From Cordia subcordata (Eukaryota; Streptophyta; Magnoliopsida; Boraginales; Cordiaceae): a DNA stretch of 64,000 nucleotides. The position numbers and the translations under genes were made by a program. Location: assembly GCA_028554755.1 (NCBI GenBank), contig JAPTOF010000002.1:27833001-27897000 (forward strand), given 5' to 3'. Shown one piece after another: positions 35,733 through 48,562 of this stretch; position 1 is the stretch's first letter; every line of letters begins with the position of its first letter. The notes under the pieces are model-generated. The model did no database searches and was not told the origin of the DNA. It was given only the letters and a program-made list of their open reading frames with translations.

Positions 35733-35946
35733 GTGGATACAATAAATTAATATTCGCTTTATAAGTTTAAACTTTTAGATGAGGTAGTAGCTCAATATGG
35801 TATCAAAGTCTAAAAACCAAGCGGTCTCAAGTTTGCACTATACTGTCACCCATTTAAAAATATTAAATTATTTACGTGTAAGTTCTAAAAAATCACGTTG
35901 TATGTGTGGGCGTGTTAATACAATAAATTAATAAATCAATATTGAA
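35733..35946 (+). mobile_element. TRIM-like fragment
   Basis: A TGTGGATACAATAAATTAAT segment is followed by TGGTATCAAAG (about 35800), which resembles an initiator-Met primer-binding site. A second partial copy of the first segment (TTAATACAATAAATTAAT) appears about 180 bp further on. No coding capacity. Confidence 0.4.
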
Positions 35947-36678
35947 CCCTTCGACTCTGGCTGTATATTATTTCATCATAGCGAATTGATTATCTCAAAA
36001 AGGTTTTTTGTTTGATTGTGTATTATTTCCACGAAACATAAATGGAAACGGGAGGATATTATTTGATCCGAAGTTAAAGATCCATTTTCTATTGAGTTGT
36101 AACTCGTGGATGCAATAATTCACTCTCTGCCTTCCTTCACTTTGTGGGTGCATATCAGCCTATCAGGTGAATTGGATAAATTCCTTAGGAACCTTGCCAA
36201 GGATATTTTTGCGGACTATAACAATAATAGACATGTCCTTTGTTACAAGAAACTGTCTTTTATTTATATTTTGCAAGGGATCCCATCACGTATAAGGGTG
36301 ATTTTTTTTTTTTTTTTTTGGTCCTTGCATATGAACGATTTCAAGAGATTTTTTAATTTCTAGATTTTGATACCATGTATAAGTAAGTATTTATCTTTCT
36401 TTTTGTTAGATAAATATTCATTTATATAAAATTTTAAATTTATTGAAAGGATATTTACATATTTATTTATTATATTAACACTTGAGTATAGTGGCTTCCA
36501 AAAGGAAGTGAGAACCCAAAACCAATATGCATTTGTTTGTCTATTTATAAACGTGATGTGTCATAAAGTCCAGTTGGGTGGCCATCAAGATGCTACATGG
36601 TTCAAAATGCGACAATAAAGCTCTAGTCTTACAAGAACTCTGGGTAACCAATGGTTGAGCACTTGCATGTCAGATTTA

Positions 36679-36792
36679 AAGGGTTATTTGGTGCTTATTA
36701 TCACTCAAACAGAAAGAAGCATGTATATGGATGTTTTTTTTTTTTTTTTATGTACTTATAATCATCTAAAATAAGCTAAGCCAAACACCCTC
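36679..36792. mobile_element. Short Tourist-like MITE (114 bp)
   Basis: Left end AAGGGTTATTTGGTGCTTAT, right end AAGCTAAGCCAAACACCCTC, TTA on both sides (36676-36678 and 36793-36795). An internal T-run is present. Confidence 0.75.
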
Positions 36793-38285
36793 TTAATATT
36801 CAAGCATGTAATCCCCATCTGCATTGCGATTTGGAGTCCCTCATTGTGTCATTGCCTCGGCCATGTTGTTGGAGGACACGCCAAGATTAACCAAAAATCC
36901 TTTCATCCATTGTCCTTATTCATCTCAGAACAAACCTTCCAATGCCGTCATTCTCAGATTTCTTTTTGAACATCCATCAAGCACCTGAGCAAGTATGTCT
37001 TCTATCAGGCATAGTGACTCCTATTATTTGCAACCATATGTACGTGGCTGAACTTGCACCCAATTTAATTGCCAACCGTTTATATTAAATTTGCAAGTCT
37101 GTATAATGTTTCATGAAGAAAATTTGTCACGCGTTCCTATACAAGCCAAAGATTGTGGTGCGCTGCAAATTCTAGAGCCACAAAATTAGTTTCAAAATTC
37201 GCCTACGAACAAATAGTAGATGTTAAAAGTGGATAACTACTCCTCTTCAGAAAAAGAAATTGCTATTCACAATTAAAAAAAATGAGAACATGACCTATGC
37301 AAATCTCACACAAAATCTCAGAGAATTAGACACAAGGCCTCAACATTAGTAATTATTAAAGAAAAAGTGCCTTCTATTCGAAAGTAGAAAGCAAAAAAAA
37401 TTTAATACAATGACGCGATTACTTTAATTAATTTAAACATTATTGCCTTACCCTTCATCATCATGGTTTTTCATTTATAAAGGGGTTCAACACGGCTTAT
37501 ATAGATTAACAAAAGTTATACTCAAAAGATAAGCACGTTAAATAAATATATCGGAACAACTGCTTAAGTTTTTAAATCAATCCTCAAAAGATCAGACTTT
37601 CTTGAGTATCTTAATTATTTGAAACGAAAATTAATTTCAAACGTATATGGAATATTTACGTGTAATATAATTATATTCCGGCGAAAAGTCTATTGCTAAT
37701 GCACCGAGTAAGAAGTTGGAAACTTTTAGCACCTTTATCTTTACATAATTTGACGAATAAACACGGAAAATTCGATATATATGATAGAATAGACAAATAA
37801 AAAATGACCAATTTGTCCTAGAGAAAAAAAATCTTTACGCGCTTCGTCGTCCAGCGGCGGAGACTTATCTACTAGATGACTTTTACATGACTATTTGGGG
37901 TTACGTTATTAGCAATTAGTATTACGCTAGCTCTGTTTCACCTATACGTGAGATTTTAGCTATGAGTTACAGAATTTTTAATAGTAGAGTTTTGATTAAA
38001 AGTATTATTGAATAAAAAATAATTGCTATTCTAATATGAGTTCGACTTGTAGTTGTTTAAAGAGGAAAAATAAATTTTTGATATAATATAAAAATAACTT
38101 TTCAAAAATTTCATTCGAAAAGCTCCAATTTAGAGATTCTAATTTTTTAGCCTTTTTTCAACTTTGATTTTTATATAAAAACTCTTTTCAAAATGGATCA
38201 AATAGGTAATTTTAACTTTTAAACTCACCAAAAATAATTTTAAGTGTCTAAAAATTGGATCAAACAGACTTTTAGTTAGTACTTA

Positions 38286-38600
38286 TTATAATTCCTATAG
38301 GGATTAGGATAATTTACGTATTATAATTCTTATTGGGATTAGGATAATTTAGGGATCTATAAATAGGGTGTAATCATTCAAACTTTATAATCATCATTAA
38401 ATAATATATTCACCTAGTTTTTTCTCTCTCTTGTGAGCGATATCTTTGTGCGACTTGCATATAGAAATTACTCTTTTCAACCCAATTGGCGGAATCTACA
38501 GTTTCTTGCAAATAATAACATTGATACGACTTGGCAATTCAATTATCTATTATTAGGGTTATACTTAACTTGCCCACCAGAAGAAGAAAAGAGAAAAAAA
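38286..38600 (+). promoter_or_regulatory. LTR-like segment with direct repeat and TATA box upstream of the ANTH gene
   Basis: A 35-bp-period direct repeat (TTATAATTCCTATAGGGATT at 38286, TTATAATTCTTATTGGGATT at 38321) is followed by TATAAATAGGG near 38358. A leader-like, pyrimidine-rich stretch comes next. The arrangement resembles the 3' part of a retrotransposon LTR. It ends about 110-300 bp before the ANTH ATG and could provide its promoter. The origin is inferred. Confidence 0.4.
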
Positions 38601-38708
38601 ACAGAAAAAAGAAAAAAACAAAGATTATATATTATACAAGTGGCGGGATCAATCTTTTTTTTCCCTTAAAGTCTTACACTCTCTGGTCAGACGTAACAGA
38701 AGCTGACA

Positions 38709-39641
38709 ATGGAGCGGCGAAGAAAACTCAAGGAACTGATGGGCATATTCAAAGACAAAGTTTCATTGATCAAAGCTCACATCTCAACCAGAAACACTGC
38801 CTCCTTAATTCAGCTCGCCGTCATCCGCGCCACCACCCATAAGTTCGACGCTGCGCCACCGGAGCACCGCCTCTCGGCCATCCTTTCCCTCGGCGACCAT
38901 TCTTATCTAATTCAGAGCGTGTGCATCGACGCCATCATGGATCGCCTCCACAAAACCCGCAGCCCTTACGTGGCGCTCAAGTGTTTGTTGATCATTCACA
39001 ACATCATCTTGAATGGGTTTTCCGTTTTTCAACACCAGCTCGGCCTTCACCATTCTTCAAATGCCCACAACTCTTTGAAGCTCTCGACCTTTCGCAACGA
39101 CGAGAGTAGCGAAACCATAGAGTTATCAGCATGGGTGCGATGGTATGCTAGTGTTATAGAATGTAACCTCATCACTTCTAGGGTGTTGGGTATGAGCATT
39201 TCTTCTTCTAGAAGGATTTATACGTTTGAGTCATCTGGTGATATTGATTCTGGGGTTTCTTTTATCTCCTCGGATTCCATGTTGGTCAGAGAAATCAATT
39301 CTTTGGTTTGCATGGTAGAGGAGATTTGTAAAGCGCCGGAGACTTTGCATTGCCAGAAGAACGATGTGGTGCATGATGTTATGATGTTAGTGGGCAAAGA
39401 TTATCGTTCGACTCAGCATCAGATTTTGCGCAGACTCAGCGAGTTGAGCGGCAGGGTTGGGAAGTTCAGTCCGAGTGACTCGTCCGAGTTGCTAATTCGT
39501 TTGAAGACTTTGGAATCGTGTCGGCCGAGGTTGACAGAGATATTTGTGAATAGGATGAGAAACGAAGAATTTTGGGAGTTGATAAAACAGACTAAGATGG
39601 AGCTCAACGAAAGAGGCCAGAGGCTTCTGGGATGGAAGTGA
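38709..39641 (+). CDS. Putative clathrin-assembly protein with ANTH domain (At4g40080-like)
   Basis: Intronless, 310 residues. The N-terminal half is an ANTH/ENTH fold: FKDKVSLIKAH near the start, then the ATTHKFDAAPPEHRLSAILS block (about residues 40-60) where AP180/CALM proteins bind phosphoinositides, then YVALKCLLIIHNIILNG. The C-terminal half is helical and lacks the DPF/NPF-rich tail of large AP180s. It matches the short single-exon plant group that includes At4g40080 (from memory). Expected role: clathrin-coat assembly at the plasma membrane or trans-Golgi. The ATG at 38709 is followed by a basic MERRRKLKELMG start and is the likely initiator; no earlier ATG in frame gives an ANTH-like extension. 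Confidence 0.9.
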   Translation: MERRRKLKELMGIFKDKVSLIKAHISTRNTASLIQLAVIRATTHKFDAAPPEHRLSAILSLGDHSYLIQSVCIDAIMDRLHKTRSPYVALKCLLIIHNIILNGFSVFQHQLGLHHSSNAHNSLKLSTFRNDESSETIELSAWVRWYASVIECNLITSRVLGMSISSSRRIYTFESSGDIDSGVSFISSDSMLVREINSLVCMVEEICKAPETLHCQKNDVVHDVMMLVGKDYRSTQHQILRRLSELSGRVGKFSPSDSSELLIRLKTLESCRPRLTEIFVNRMRNEEFWELIKQTKMELNERGQRLLGWK

Positions 39642-41535
39642 GTTTAGAAAGTTGACTCGGTCAACTGAGTCAAAAGAACGAGTTGCATGAACGAGTCATT
39701 CCTTTTTATTACAATATGGCAATCAACGGTTTGGTGTTGACGTGGTTTATTAACTCCCATCGTTGCAGTCCATCAATTATTGGTTTTATTACCATGTTTT
39801 GATCTCTTAGGAAAAACTGTACATCTTTCTTTTAGGTCAATAGAATGAGAGGTGAATGCATGTATTCACCCACGAATCCATTTCACATTTGTATTTGTTC
39901 GTTTCATCGTTGTGGAATATGGATTCGAAATTAGGAAATAACTCAAGTGAATTTTCTATGTAATTACACTCGTATGGTTCTTGTTTGTAGCTGGTTTTGG
40001 TATGTGAAATTTTAAGAGAAAATCTGTTTATTACGTTTACTATGCGAATTTGCTAAAAGAATGTTGTAGCTACATAAGCCCAATCGAGTACCTATTATTC
40101 TAGTTTATGGAAAGTGTAAATATAGGCTTTTAAGAATGATTAAAGTTATAGGTGAGGCACATTACTTTAATGGAAAATGATTTATGTCACAGTGATGCTT
40201 TACAAAAGTCTGATCCAGATGATATTTCGTCTGCTCATCATATGGTAAAAGTTAAAATGTCAAATCTCTCTTTGTCTAGTAAGAAATTATCATGATAAAA
40301 ACATGCGATAAATTAGGTAACATCATAGATGACATGTAATATTCTCCTAAACTCTAATTAACTGCCAACTTATAGTTGCATAAGTATCGTCATATATACG
40401 TAATATGTAGTATTGCTCTACTTACGTAAAATAAAATTGCGAGCCAGTTTATTTATAATTGCACAAATTGTAAACAGTTTTCAAGACTAATATTTTTTTT
40501 TTAAAAAAAAAGCTGCTGGATTATCAAAATAAGCTTAATATTGTTCCTTTTCAATCTTTCCCAATTTGGATTGATCGTAACCTCTTTAAGGGCTTATTTA
40601 GGTTGACTTTTTATCTAAAAGCATTTTTCTTTTATAATTTTTGAGAAAGTTAAAAATTTTAATTTACAGAAAAAATTGAATTTGATTTTTCTTAAGAGCT
40701 TAAATTTTTTTTGAAATCCAAACCAAATACTTATTGCAAGAAAAAATATTTTTTTCCTTAAAAAAAAAACTTTTTGCATGAAAAACGAACCCTAAAACAT
40801 GAAATTCTATATGATTTGCTATTCCATGTCCATGTGGAGGAGGTCAATTCTTGCCAGCAAAGCTCGTTGAAGAATGACTCTTTGGAGACACGATTACTTT
40901 GGACTTGTGAGACTGTCAAGCCAAAATTCAACATGAAAATGAAGTTGTCCGATTTTAACATGAAAATGAAGTTCCGATTCTCGCCACACCTAGGTTTAAC
41001 TATTTCTATTGCTTTATAAAATGTACAGGGATCAACTTGATTGAAACTCATTAGAGATTAGTTCCATTGAGTATCCAAGTCAAGTTTAATCAAGAATTTG
41101 AAACTCGAGAGAAATTTTCCTTCTTTTTTTCCCCCCTTTTTTTCAGTCCGGAAATAGATTGCATTAGCCAAGAGACTAAAAACATAATAAACGAAACACA
41201 AAAGCGGGTAAAAAATACAGTCGAAGATAACAAAGGTCCAAAAGTAGTCCAACCAACAAGTCGCATAAAGCTCAAGCTCGTAAGTGGCTAGATGGAAAAG
41301 TCAAAGCCCGATACTTCACGGGCTTCAGCCGGAAGATAAGAAAGCAACAAATACAGAGCCCGAATCTAATTATTGGGCTTCACTTAATTGTCCAAATCAA
41401 GCTCCCATTTCCATTTACATAAAAACAGCTTTGGCGTTTGTAACGAACTTCCTAAGGATCTTTCCTGCACTTTTGATTGGTGAGCTGAAATCTCGTAGCC
41501 TAAAAGATAAGGCTTACAGATTCGGATTGGCACTA
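39642..41535. other. Intergenic between converging ANTH and MATE genes
   Basis: Apart from the MITE at 40590-40792, no feature is recognised. Short frames at 40758-41571 on both strands have no domain. Confidence 0.5.
40590..40792. mobile_element. MITE, GGGCYYGTTT family (203 bp)
   Basis: Left end GGGCTTATTTAGGTTGAC, right end GCATGAAAAACGAACCC, with TAA on both sides (40587-40589 and 40793-40795). Interior A/T-rich. Confidence 0.75.
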
Positions 41536-44500
41536 TTAACATCTATCATCGTCAACTGGCGAAGGGTTTGACCACTTCTGTACACGCATAGTAGCTTTCC
41601 TAGCCTGCAAATTTAGGTTAAAATTCCTTAGCAGTTTGGATTTTGAAATAAAAGTAAAATGTATTTTATACCTCTATGTTTTAACAGAGTTGTATTAAAT
41701 CTGTTATGATTTTAGAACTTGCTAATACACTCTATACTATAAAGAGTGCTGGTGCTAGCCTTATACACCTGCAATGCTATAAAGAATGCTGCATAATTAG
41801 ACTCAAGTCAAAATTAGGGGTTTTGTGCAAAATATTTTATAGCATAGGAGGGTATTAACGAATTTTAAACCATGAGATTTTATGCAACTTCATTAAAATA
41901 CAGAAAGTAAAATGTATTTTACCCTTGAAATAATAATAAAGTTCATACACCAAATTTAGCTAATTTTACCTCTTCTTCCCAGTTGCATCGTGCTGTTATA
42001 ATGGATAAAATGATTGTTTGAACTGCGGTTCCACCAAATATCATTCCGGCCCAAATACCCTATACAAATGTAAGCATAGATTTCAAAGCATCAGGCACCA
42101 AAAATATGAGTTCAACACCCAATGCAATTCCCAATGCGTCAAGATAACAGCCCATGGGCTCAAAATAGGCCCAATTATTATAAGGTGGTGGTTGGAGAAT
42201 ACCTCAACACCGGTGTTAAAAACCCAACCCAAAAGGACTCCGAGAGGCAGCCCAATGAGGTAATAGCACGCTAAATTTACATAAGCGACCTTTGATTGCC
42301 ATCCAGATCCAACAGCCACCCCTTCGTTCGAGTCAAATCAAATCAAATCAAAGTTTCACCTCGATAACAATTCCAATTTACGATTGTGATTTTATAAAAA
42401 GAAATGCCCACGTGGAGTCCCAAAAGTATAATGAAGCTCACCTGATAAAATTGGCTGGACACTATTCAGAAGAATAGTGATGGCTAAGAGGTAAGCGAGC
42501 TTATCAACTGCTTTGAGGACATCAGTGCTCGAGGAAAAGATGAAGGCAATTTTGTCACGAAATATCATTACAAGTACGCAAAAGAATAGTCCAATTATTG
42601 TAGATTGTGTCACTGATACAATCGTTGCGAATCTTGCGGCCTTTCCTTTCCCTGCACCTAGTTCGTTGGCCACTCTTACCCTGCACAAATAATAATTATA
42701 ACAATAACAATAGCAGTAATAATAAACATTTGGTTTGACTTTTAAAAAAGTTAAAACTCTAAAAGAAATTTAAATATAATCTTATCTAGAGTCTTTTAGT
42801 TTTTTCAAAAAAACACTTATTTTCAAAGTTATTAAAAGAAAATGGTTTCAAAGAAAGCTAATCCAAGTGTACCCAAAATAATTAACGGTTTTCATTCTAC
42901 CAAAAGAATGGGCTAGCTCCTATATTCAAATAAGATTGCGGTCGACATGGAGACGGGTCATGCATGCAAAATTGGACTTGAAAGCCGAATTCATCAATGA
43001 GAAAAATAAAGTACACAGAGATACAATAAAGACGGCGAATTGAAAACAAGAATTTTTTGTTTCCTTCTTTCTTGTTGGCGTGGTCCAAATTAATGGGGAT
43101 GTGTCTTGATTTTCTTTATTGTTTTAGGTCGTTTTCATCCGAAGGCTAAGCATGTGGTCACATGACATTGTTCATTGGATGGAGATATTAGAGTAGTAAA
43201 CGTAACTATAAGCATAATTAAATGATAAACTACAAGTTGAAGTATACACTTTATTCAATAGAAACCCTTCTTGGGGGAAGATTCGCTATGATAATGAAAA
43301 AGATTTTTGCATATATGCCAAAATTAATCTTCACTCCTAATAGTTTAAAGTTGGATGTCCACTTAACTTTGGCTTATTCGCTAACTAGCTAGCTAGATTA
43401 AACGTTCTTGCTGTTTTTATTATTAGAGAATCTATAGACTTGTTAATTTGGATTGATTTTTTTTTCAAAAACAATATATATTTTTTTCTTCAAAACACTT
43501 TTTTCCCATAAACAGTAAAAATATTTTTTTGTTGAAAAAAGAACATTCTTTTTCTACTTACTATTTGGCTTTGCTTTTACCAAAGCTGAAATTTTGAAGG
43601 AAACATAAGTGCAATTTTTTTTACATCAAACTCCATTGTGGTTTACTATAAGTAGTATAATACTCTCTGTGGTGTCAAATATTCCACAACAAACCCTTGT
43701 TGTTAATAAAAGTTCTACTCGCACCCTCTATAATCTAAACTCTACCTAACGGTGTTAAAAATTTATGACAAAAAGATATTGATATCCTTACCTTACTCAT
43801 ATAATTTTTTTTTTTTTTTTTTGTCCAAACGTATATAACAATTAATAAAAATGAAAATTTTCAATAAAATTGACGTAAATGAGTTTTTTTCCCAAAAAAA
43901 TTACCCTTTTCCTTTGGCCACAAAAAAAAAAAAAAAAACTCACCTACGTCCTTGAAGTACTTCCCCACGATTCAATACGGCTAAAATTTCAAGCACCAGG
44001 TCCTTGAACTACCCATCAGATCAATCGACTATGGAATCCTTTCTTTGGCTAAAGCAGTGCATTAAAATGATTATTTGTTCAAGTCCTTAGAAATACCCCA
44101 TCAGACATGTTTCTTTGTTCAAGTCCTTAAAAACAATCAATATTTTGTTTATTTATTTATTATTTGTTTCTTTATGCCTTTTTGGCCAAAGAAAAAAGGT
44201 TAATTTTTTTTAATTAAAAAACTCATTACGTCAATTTTATTGGTAATTTTTGTTTTTTTGTTATTTGTTATGTATGTGTTTGACCAAAAAAAGAGAAAAA
44301 GAAAATTAAATAAGTAGGGTAAGGATATTAGTGTCTTTTTTTGTACATTTTTAATACCGTTAGGAGAGTTTAGACAGTAGGAAATGTGCACGAAACTTTT
44401 ATTCATTATTGGGACTTGTTGTGAAACTTTTGATATCATAGGGGTTTTTGTACACTAATAATAAACCACAGAGGGATCTCATACATTTTGTCTTAAGAAT

Positions 44501-47257
44501 TTTTAATTTAAAAAAAAAAAAAGACACTTTTCAAGAGTTGTTAAAAAAGTACTTGTATACAAATAAAATTTAGATTTTCATGATCTGTTTGAGCACAAAT
44601 GGTAACGGTAGGGTATGCATTTTGACTATAATCATAAGCTGTTTTCTCAATTTGACCTGAAATATAAAGTCATCTTGTCCTCGATCTTTGTGAAATTGCT
44701 TTTAACTAGAACACGATTTTATTTACGTTTTTTTTTCGTCAAAAGGATTTTATTTATGTAAAGAGTGCGAAATTTTCGCCAATCACCATTAGTAATCCGC
44801 GAATTTTTCAAATTTAATACTATTGGGAGAACATATAAGCAGTAAAGGACTTATAGATATGCAAGATTCTTACCCGGTTGCAGCAAAGAAAGCAAATGGA
44901 ATCATCATCTCCCAACCATTGATACTCTGGCTGCAGCCATGGGTAAAATTAAAGAATATTAAAGAGCAATTCGATTTTTTCGTTATCTTTTATATTACAA
45001 ATCGAATATCGAATTCCATGCATATAATAAATTTTCAGTATACAAAATAGACAAATTGGTACGTAATTGTTTTAAATCTCCATTCTTGTTTTCAATAAAA
45101 TTTGAACTCAGAATCTTATCCCTTTAAAAAAAATAATCTTAAATATTTAAAGTGTCCTTAATTTCAGGGACAAATTAGTATGGACCATGAAAAGGTAATA
45201 TTCGACATTAATACTCGGAAAGAAGTGCAATGGCCTTTCATTTAAAGCTGGTCTGGCAATATAGAGGATAGACACATTGCATGTGTAGGCGATTTACAAA
45301 AGCCACGTCTTCATGATTGAAGTCTTTCCTCTGATCATATTCTTCTGTTCCCATTCTAATAAGTGTTACTGGCTAACCATCATTTCTTACTAAGTTGTGC
45401 ATTGCTTCTATTTCTATATTTAAAATATGAACTTACCAGACGGACAAAGCATCCACAGCAATTGTGGCATTATCCAAGTACCCAGTCATCAGTATCAATA
45501 TTCTGTAGTACCAATTCTCCAAGCTGCCACCAATAATTTTTATAACCATTAGTGTTAGTATTGCATGCACGTGGCTTTTTCTCATGGACTAATTTTTTTG
45601 AAATTTTTAGAAGAAATCAATCTAAACGAATTTTTTTATATTTATAATGGAACTAAAGTATCCGGATAAATTTTTAAAAAGTTGATTGAAAAAATTCAAT
45701 TTTGACTTTTTTCAAAAATTAAAATTTTTAACTTCTTTAAAAAAAAATCAGTTTCAAAAATTTTTAAAACAAAATTTTTTTTAGAAAAAATCGGTTCAAA
45801 CGAGCCCAAGCAAAGATAAGGTCACAAGTTTACCAGAGCATGACACCAGCAGCCGCAGAAAGCTTGAGAAACTCCCAGAGTCCACAGAAGGCCTGCGCAG
45901 AAAAACCTGACCAAGTGTGTGGGCACCCACCGCACGAAGCGTAAGCAAACATGCCCAGAAACAGCAGCCACCACGACACATCCAAAGTGATGGCTGTTCC
46001 AACCAAGCCCAACTCCATTTTGTACACGAAAAGCCAGCTGGTCAACACATGGAAAATCAACACCCCTAGTGAAACCCATGCCAGCACAGCAGTCTTAAGC
46101 TGACTCTGCAAGAATCTCTGTATCGGGAATTGGAAAGCGAAGCTGAAATGTAGCGGGATGAACCACAACGCCACCAGCCCCGACTGCTCGGCTACGTCCT
46201 CCGGCTGGCCGAGCAGCTTCAGAATCGGGGTTGCGAACACGTATATTGGCAATAGCAAGAAGCAGCAGAGGAATAGGACAATCCAGGACCGCTGCATATA
46301 TATGCCCAACATGTGGTATCTCTTGTTCCCAAACGCTTGGCCGCACAGTGTTTCCAGGGCACTTGCCATCCCTAACTAATAAACATAAGGATACAAGAAA
46401 TTAAAGGACGTGTAAAGTTGTATTAAAATGCAGGGTTTAAGCTTTGCTGATCATAAGAACTCTAATGTTAATCTTTCAAAAATTATTTATACACTCAATT
46501 CTCAGTAACATCACGCACAATGATGATAAACTGATAACTAACGATCTAATTATAAACTATGAGAGAAATATCATCATATCTGGCCTATAAGTTTGGACAC
46601 CCTTTTCATCTTTCTTGTATACTGAGTGTATACCTACGCCAGTACATGTACACCATGTTACATGCAAACGGGATTAAAAAGTAATCCAACAGGTCAGAAC
46701 TACTGAGGAGTGATAATTTAAATTCGAATCTCGTACCAAGAATTGGATTAGAGATGCAAACGGAATTAAAAAGTAATCTAAGTGATTGAAATTATTTCAC
46801 GAGCGATAACCTGAGTTTTGAATTTGAATCTTGCAGCAGGGTTGTATTAGAGGTGGGGTTGAGAAAAACAAGTATATATGACATTACAACGAACAAGAGA
46901 AAACTAATGGTGTTGAATAACAATTAGTACTAGTATAAGTGCTTAAGAGGTACATACAAGGAGGCCAAAGTTGAATCCAACAATGACGGTGTTGGAGATT
47001 GAGATGGCGGCGAGCTCAACTTCACCAAGGTGGCCGGCAAAGGCTTGGGTGATGATGTTCATGGTGTAAGTGGCGATGCGACTGAAGATCGAAGGGCCCA
47101 CGATGTGCCATAGCTTCTTAGACTCAATCCACACCCTTGCTTTAAGGTCTAATTTCTCTTGCTCATCTTCTTCTTCACCATTTTTCAATCCGTTTCTTGG
47201 AAATTCTTGCAGCAATGGCCGCTTACTTTCATCATTATTATTTCTAATCAAACTCAT
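41536..47257 (-). CDS. MATE/DTX efflux carrier, eight exons (DTX27/29-like)
   Basis: Minus-strand exons: 47257-46958, 46375-45834, 45523-45437, 44930-44874, 42680-42442, 42321-42203, 42059-41970, 41604-41536; 1503 bp, 500 residues, ending TAA. All introns are GT-AG and the frame stays open through every junction, so the gene looks intact. MATE landmarks: SISNTVIVGFNFGLLLGMAS, ALETLCGQAFG, MQRSWIVLF, LENWYYRILI, GYLDNATIAVDALSVC, GWEMMIPFAFFAATG, VRVANELGAG, and the C-terminal GIWAGMIFGG with a short basic tail. MATE carriers have about 12 membrane spans and export organic compounds in exchange for H+ or Na+. Exon 2 uses the acceptor at TTTATTAG before TTAGGGATGG; the AG four bases later would break the frame. 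Intron 4 (2193 bp) contains a foldback element; intron 2 a MITE fragment. The substrate is unknown. Confidence 0.92.
43608..44497. mobile_element. Foldback (long hairpin) element inside MATE intron 4
   Basis: About 300 bp at 43608-43922 pairs with the inverse of 44183-44497. Matching phrases include CTGTGGTTTA near both outer ends, TAAACTCT near the arm middles, AATATCCTTACC on both arms, and TTTGGCCA at the inner ends. About 260 bp of unpaired spacer separates the arms. The arms are clearly diverged, so the insertion is old. It would form a long hairpin in the unspliced MATE transcript. Confidence 0.72.
45594..45807. mobile_element. MITE fragment in MATE intron 2
   Basis: The right end AAAATCGGTTCAAACGAGCCC (read to its last 20 bases) matches the GGGCYYGTTT family. 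An internal AATCAATCTAAACGA motif near 45618 looks like a second end. The left boundary and target duplication cannot be fixed. Confidence 0.45.
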
Positions 47258-47657
47258 CCTGGAATTTTGATGATCGATTTCAGAGCACGAATATTTTGGA
47301 CATCTTGCGGTTTTTTGATTGTAGGAGCGCGGAGAAGGTTCTTTCGTTTCTTTTTGCGCCTTTTATTTTGGCAACGAACAAACCACTCGTAGCTTTAGAC
47401 AACTTACCTACGTATACATTTAGCGAAAACTTAGCTACGTGTATATGCGTTGATAAGCCAGCAATGTAGTTTATTGACAAAAAAGGAAAAAAAAAAAAAG
47501 CGTAGCTTTGATGTGGGTTATGAATTTGCGGTGAATTTTATAGCTGTCAGAGAAATTTATGCTTTCCAAACTGGTAATATTTTTATCACTTTGCGTTTGC
47601 CGATCAAAACAAATCACTCGAGATATGTAATTTTTAACTTTTGCTTATAACTTGTAC

Positions 47658-48103
47658 GGAAAATTCTACAAATAATCTCTATTATTTATAAAAAATATTA
47701 GTTTAATCTTTATTATTTAAAGATTGATCTATTTGACTATTAAAATTTATAAAAAAGTTAATTTGGTCCCTATTATTTCTAAAATAACCCATTTAGTCTT
47801 TGATTTTTATAAAAAAAAAAAGTCAATTTTTACCCAAAAAATTAATTTTCATTCCCATTAATTGGTCAAATGACCATGGCATGACATTTTTAAGGCTAAA
47901 ATGGGGTCACATAACCACTTTTAAGGTTAAAATAAGAATCAATTAAATCATATTTTGTAAATTTTGGGAATCAAATTAGTTACTTTTAAAACAATAAGGA
48001 TCAAAGTGATATTTTTTAATATATTAGAGACCAAATAAATTAATTTTAAAACAATAAAAACCAAATTAATATTTTCTATAAACAATGAGGATCACCTAAC
48101 TTT
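47658..48103. mobile_element. Foldback element, copy 3
   Basis: The left side (ATTATTTATAAAAAATATTAG) pairs with the inverse of the right side (AATATTTTCTATAAACAATG). Internal phrases meaning the same word recur in both orientations (for example TTTAAAACAATAAGGATCAAA on the right). It resembles the copies at 19.6 and 26.1 kb. Confidence 0.55.
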
Positions 48104-48528
48104 TACATGCGTGATTGAAGATTTCACTTTCACAGTTGGCACGATTTCTTTAATGTCATTACTATAAAATTAAGGTTCGGTTGAAGATTTTGACTTGCAC
48201 TCCTGGTAAGAATTCTTCTAGCTATAAAATTGAACTTCTCTTGATCATGTTTAACGTTCTATATCACCTGACATATACATTAGGGCATTGTCATTGTCGA
48301 CGTTTACACCCATTAATGCCGCACCATTGCGGCTCGATGTAACACTTACAAAATTTTTCAATGAAACAAAGAAAAAAGACCAAAACGTGGTTTACATAAT
48401 TACACTTGTCGAAAGTTAATTTGAAAACTTCTTGTACCTAAAGCGAGAAAATACTATTACACCATATATGAAGTTAGCAAGAAAGATTCTCGAATATTTT
48501 CTGTTGAAAAGGACAAAGATCGGATAAT

Positions 48529-48562
<34 letters not shown>

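Larger units (their letters stand above)
34117..38285. other. Intergenic with small MITEs, no gene seen
   Basis: Contains two short Tourist-like MITEs and a TRIM-like fragment, described separately. A further possible MITE with GTTTGATCC-like ends lies near 37930-38275. The frame at 36106-36363 shows no domain. Confidence 0.5.
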
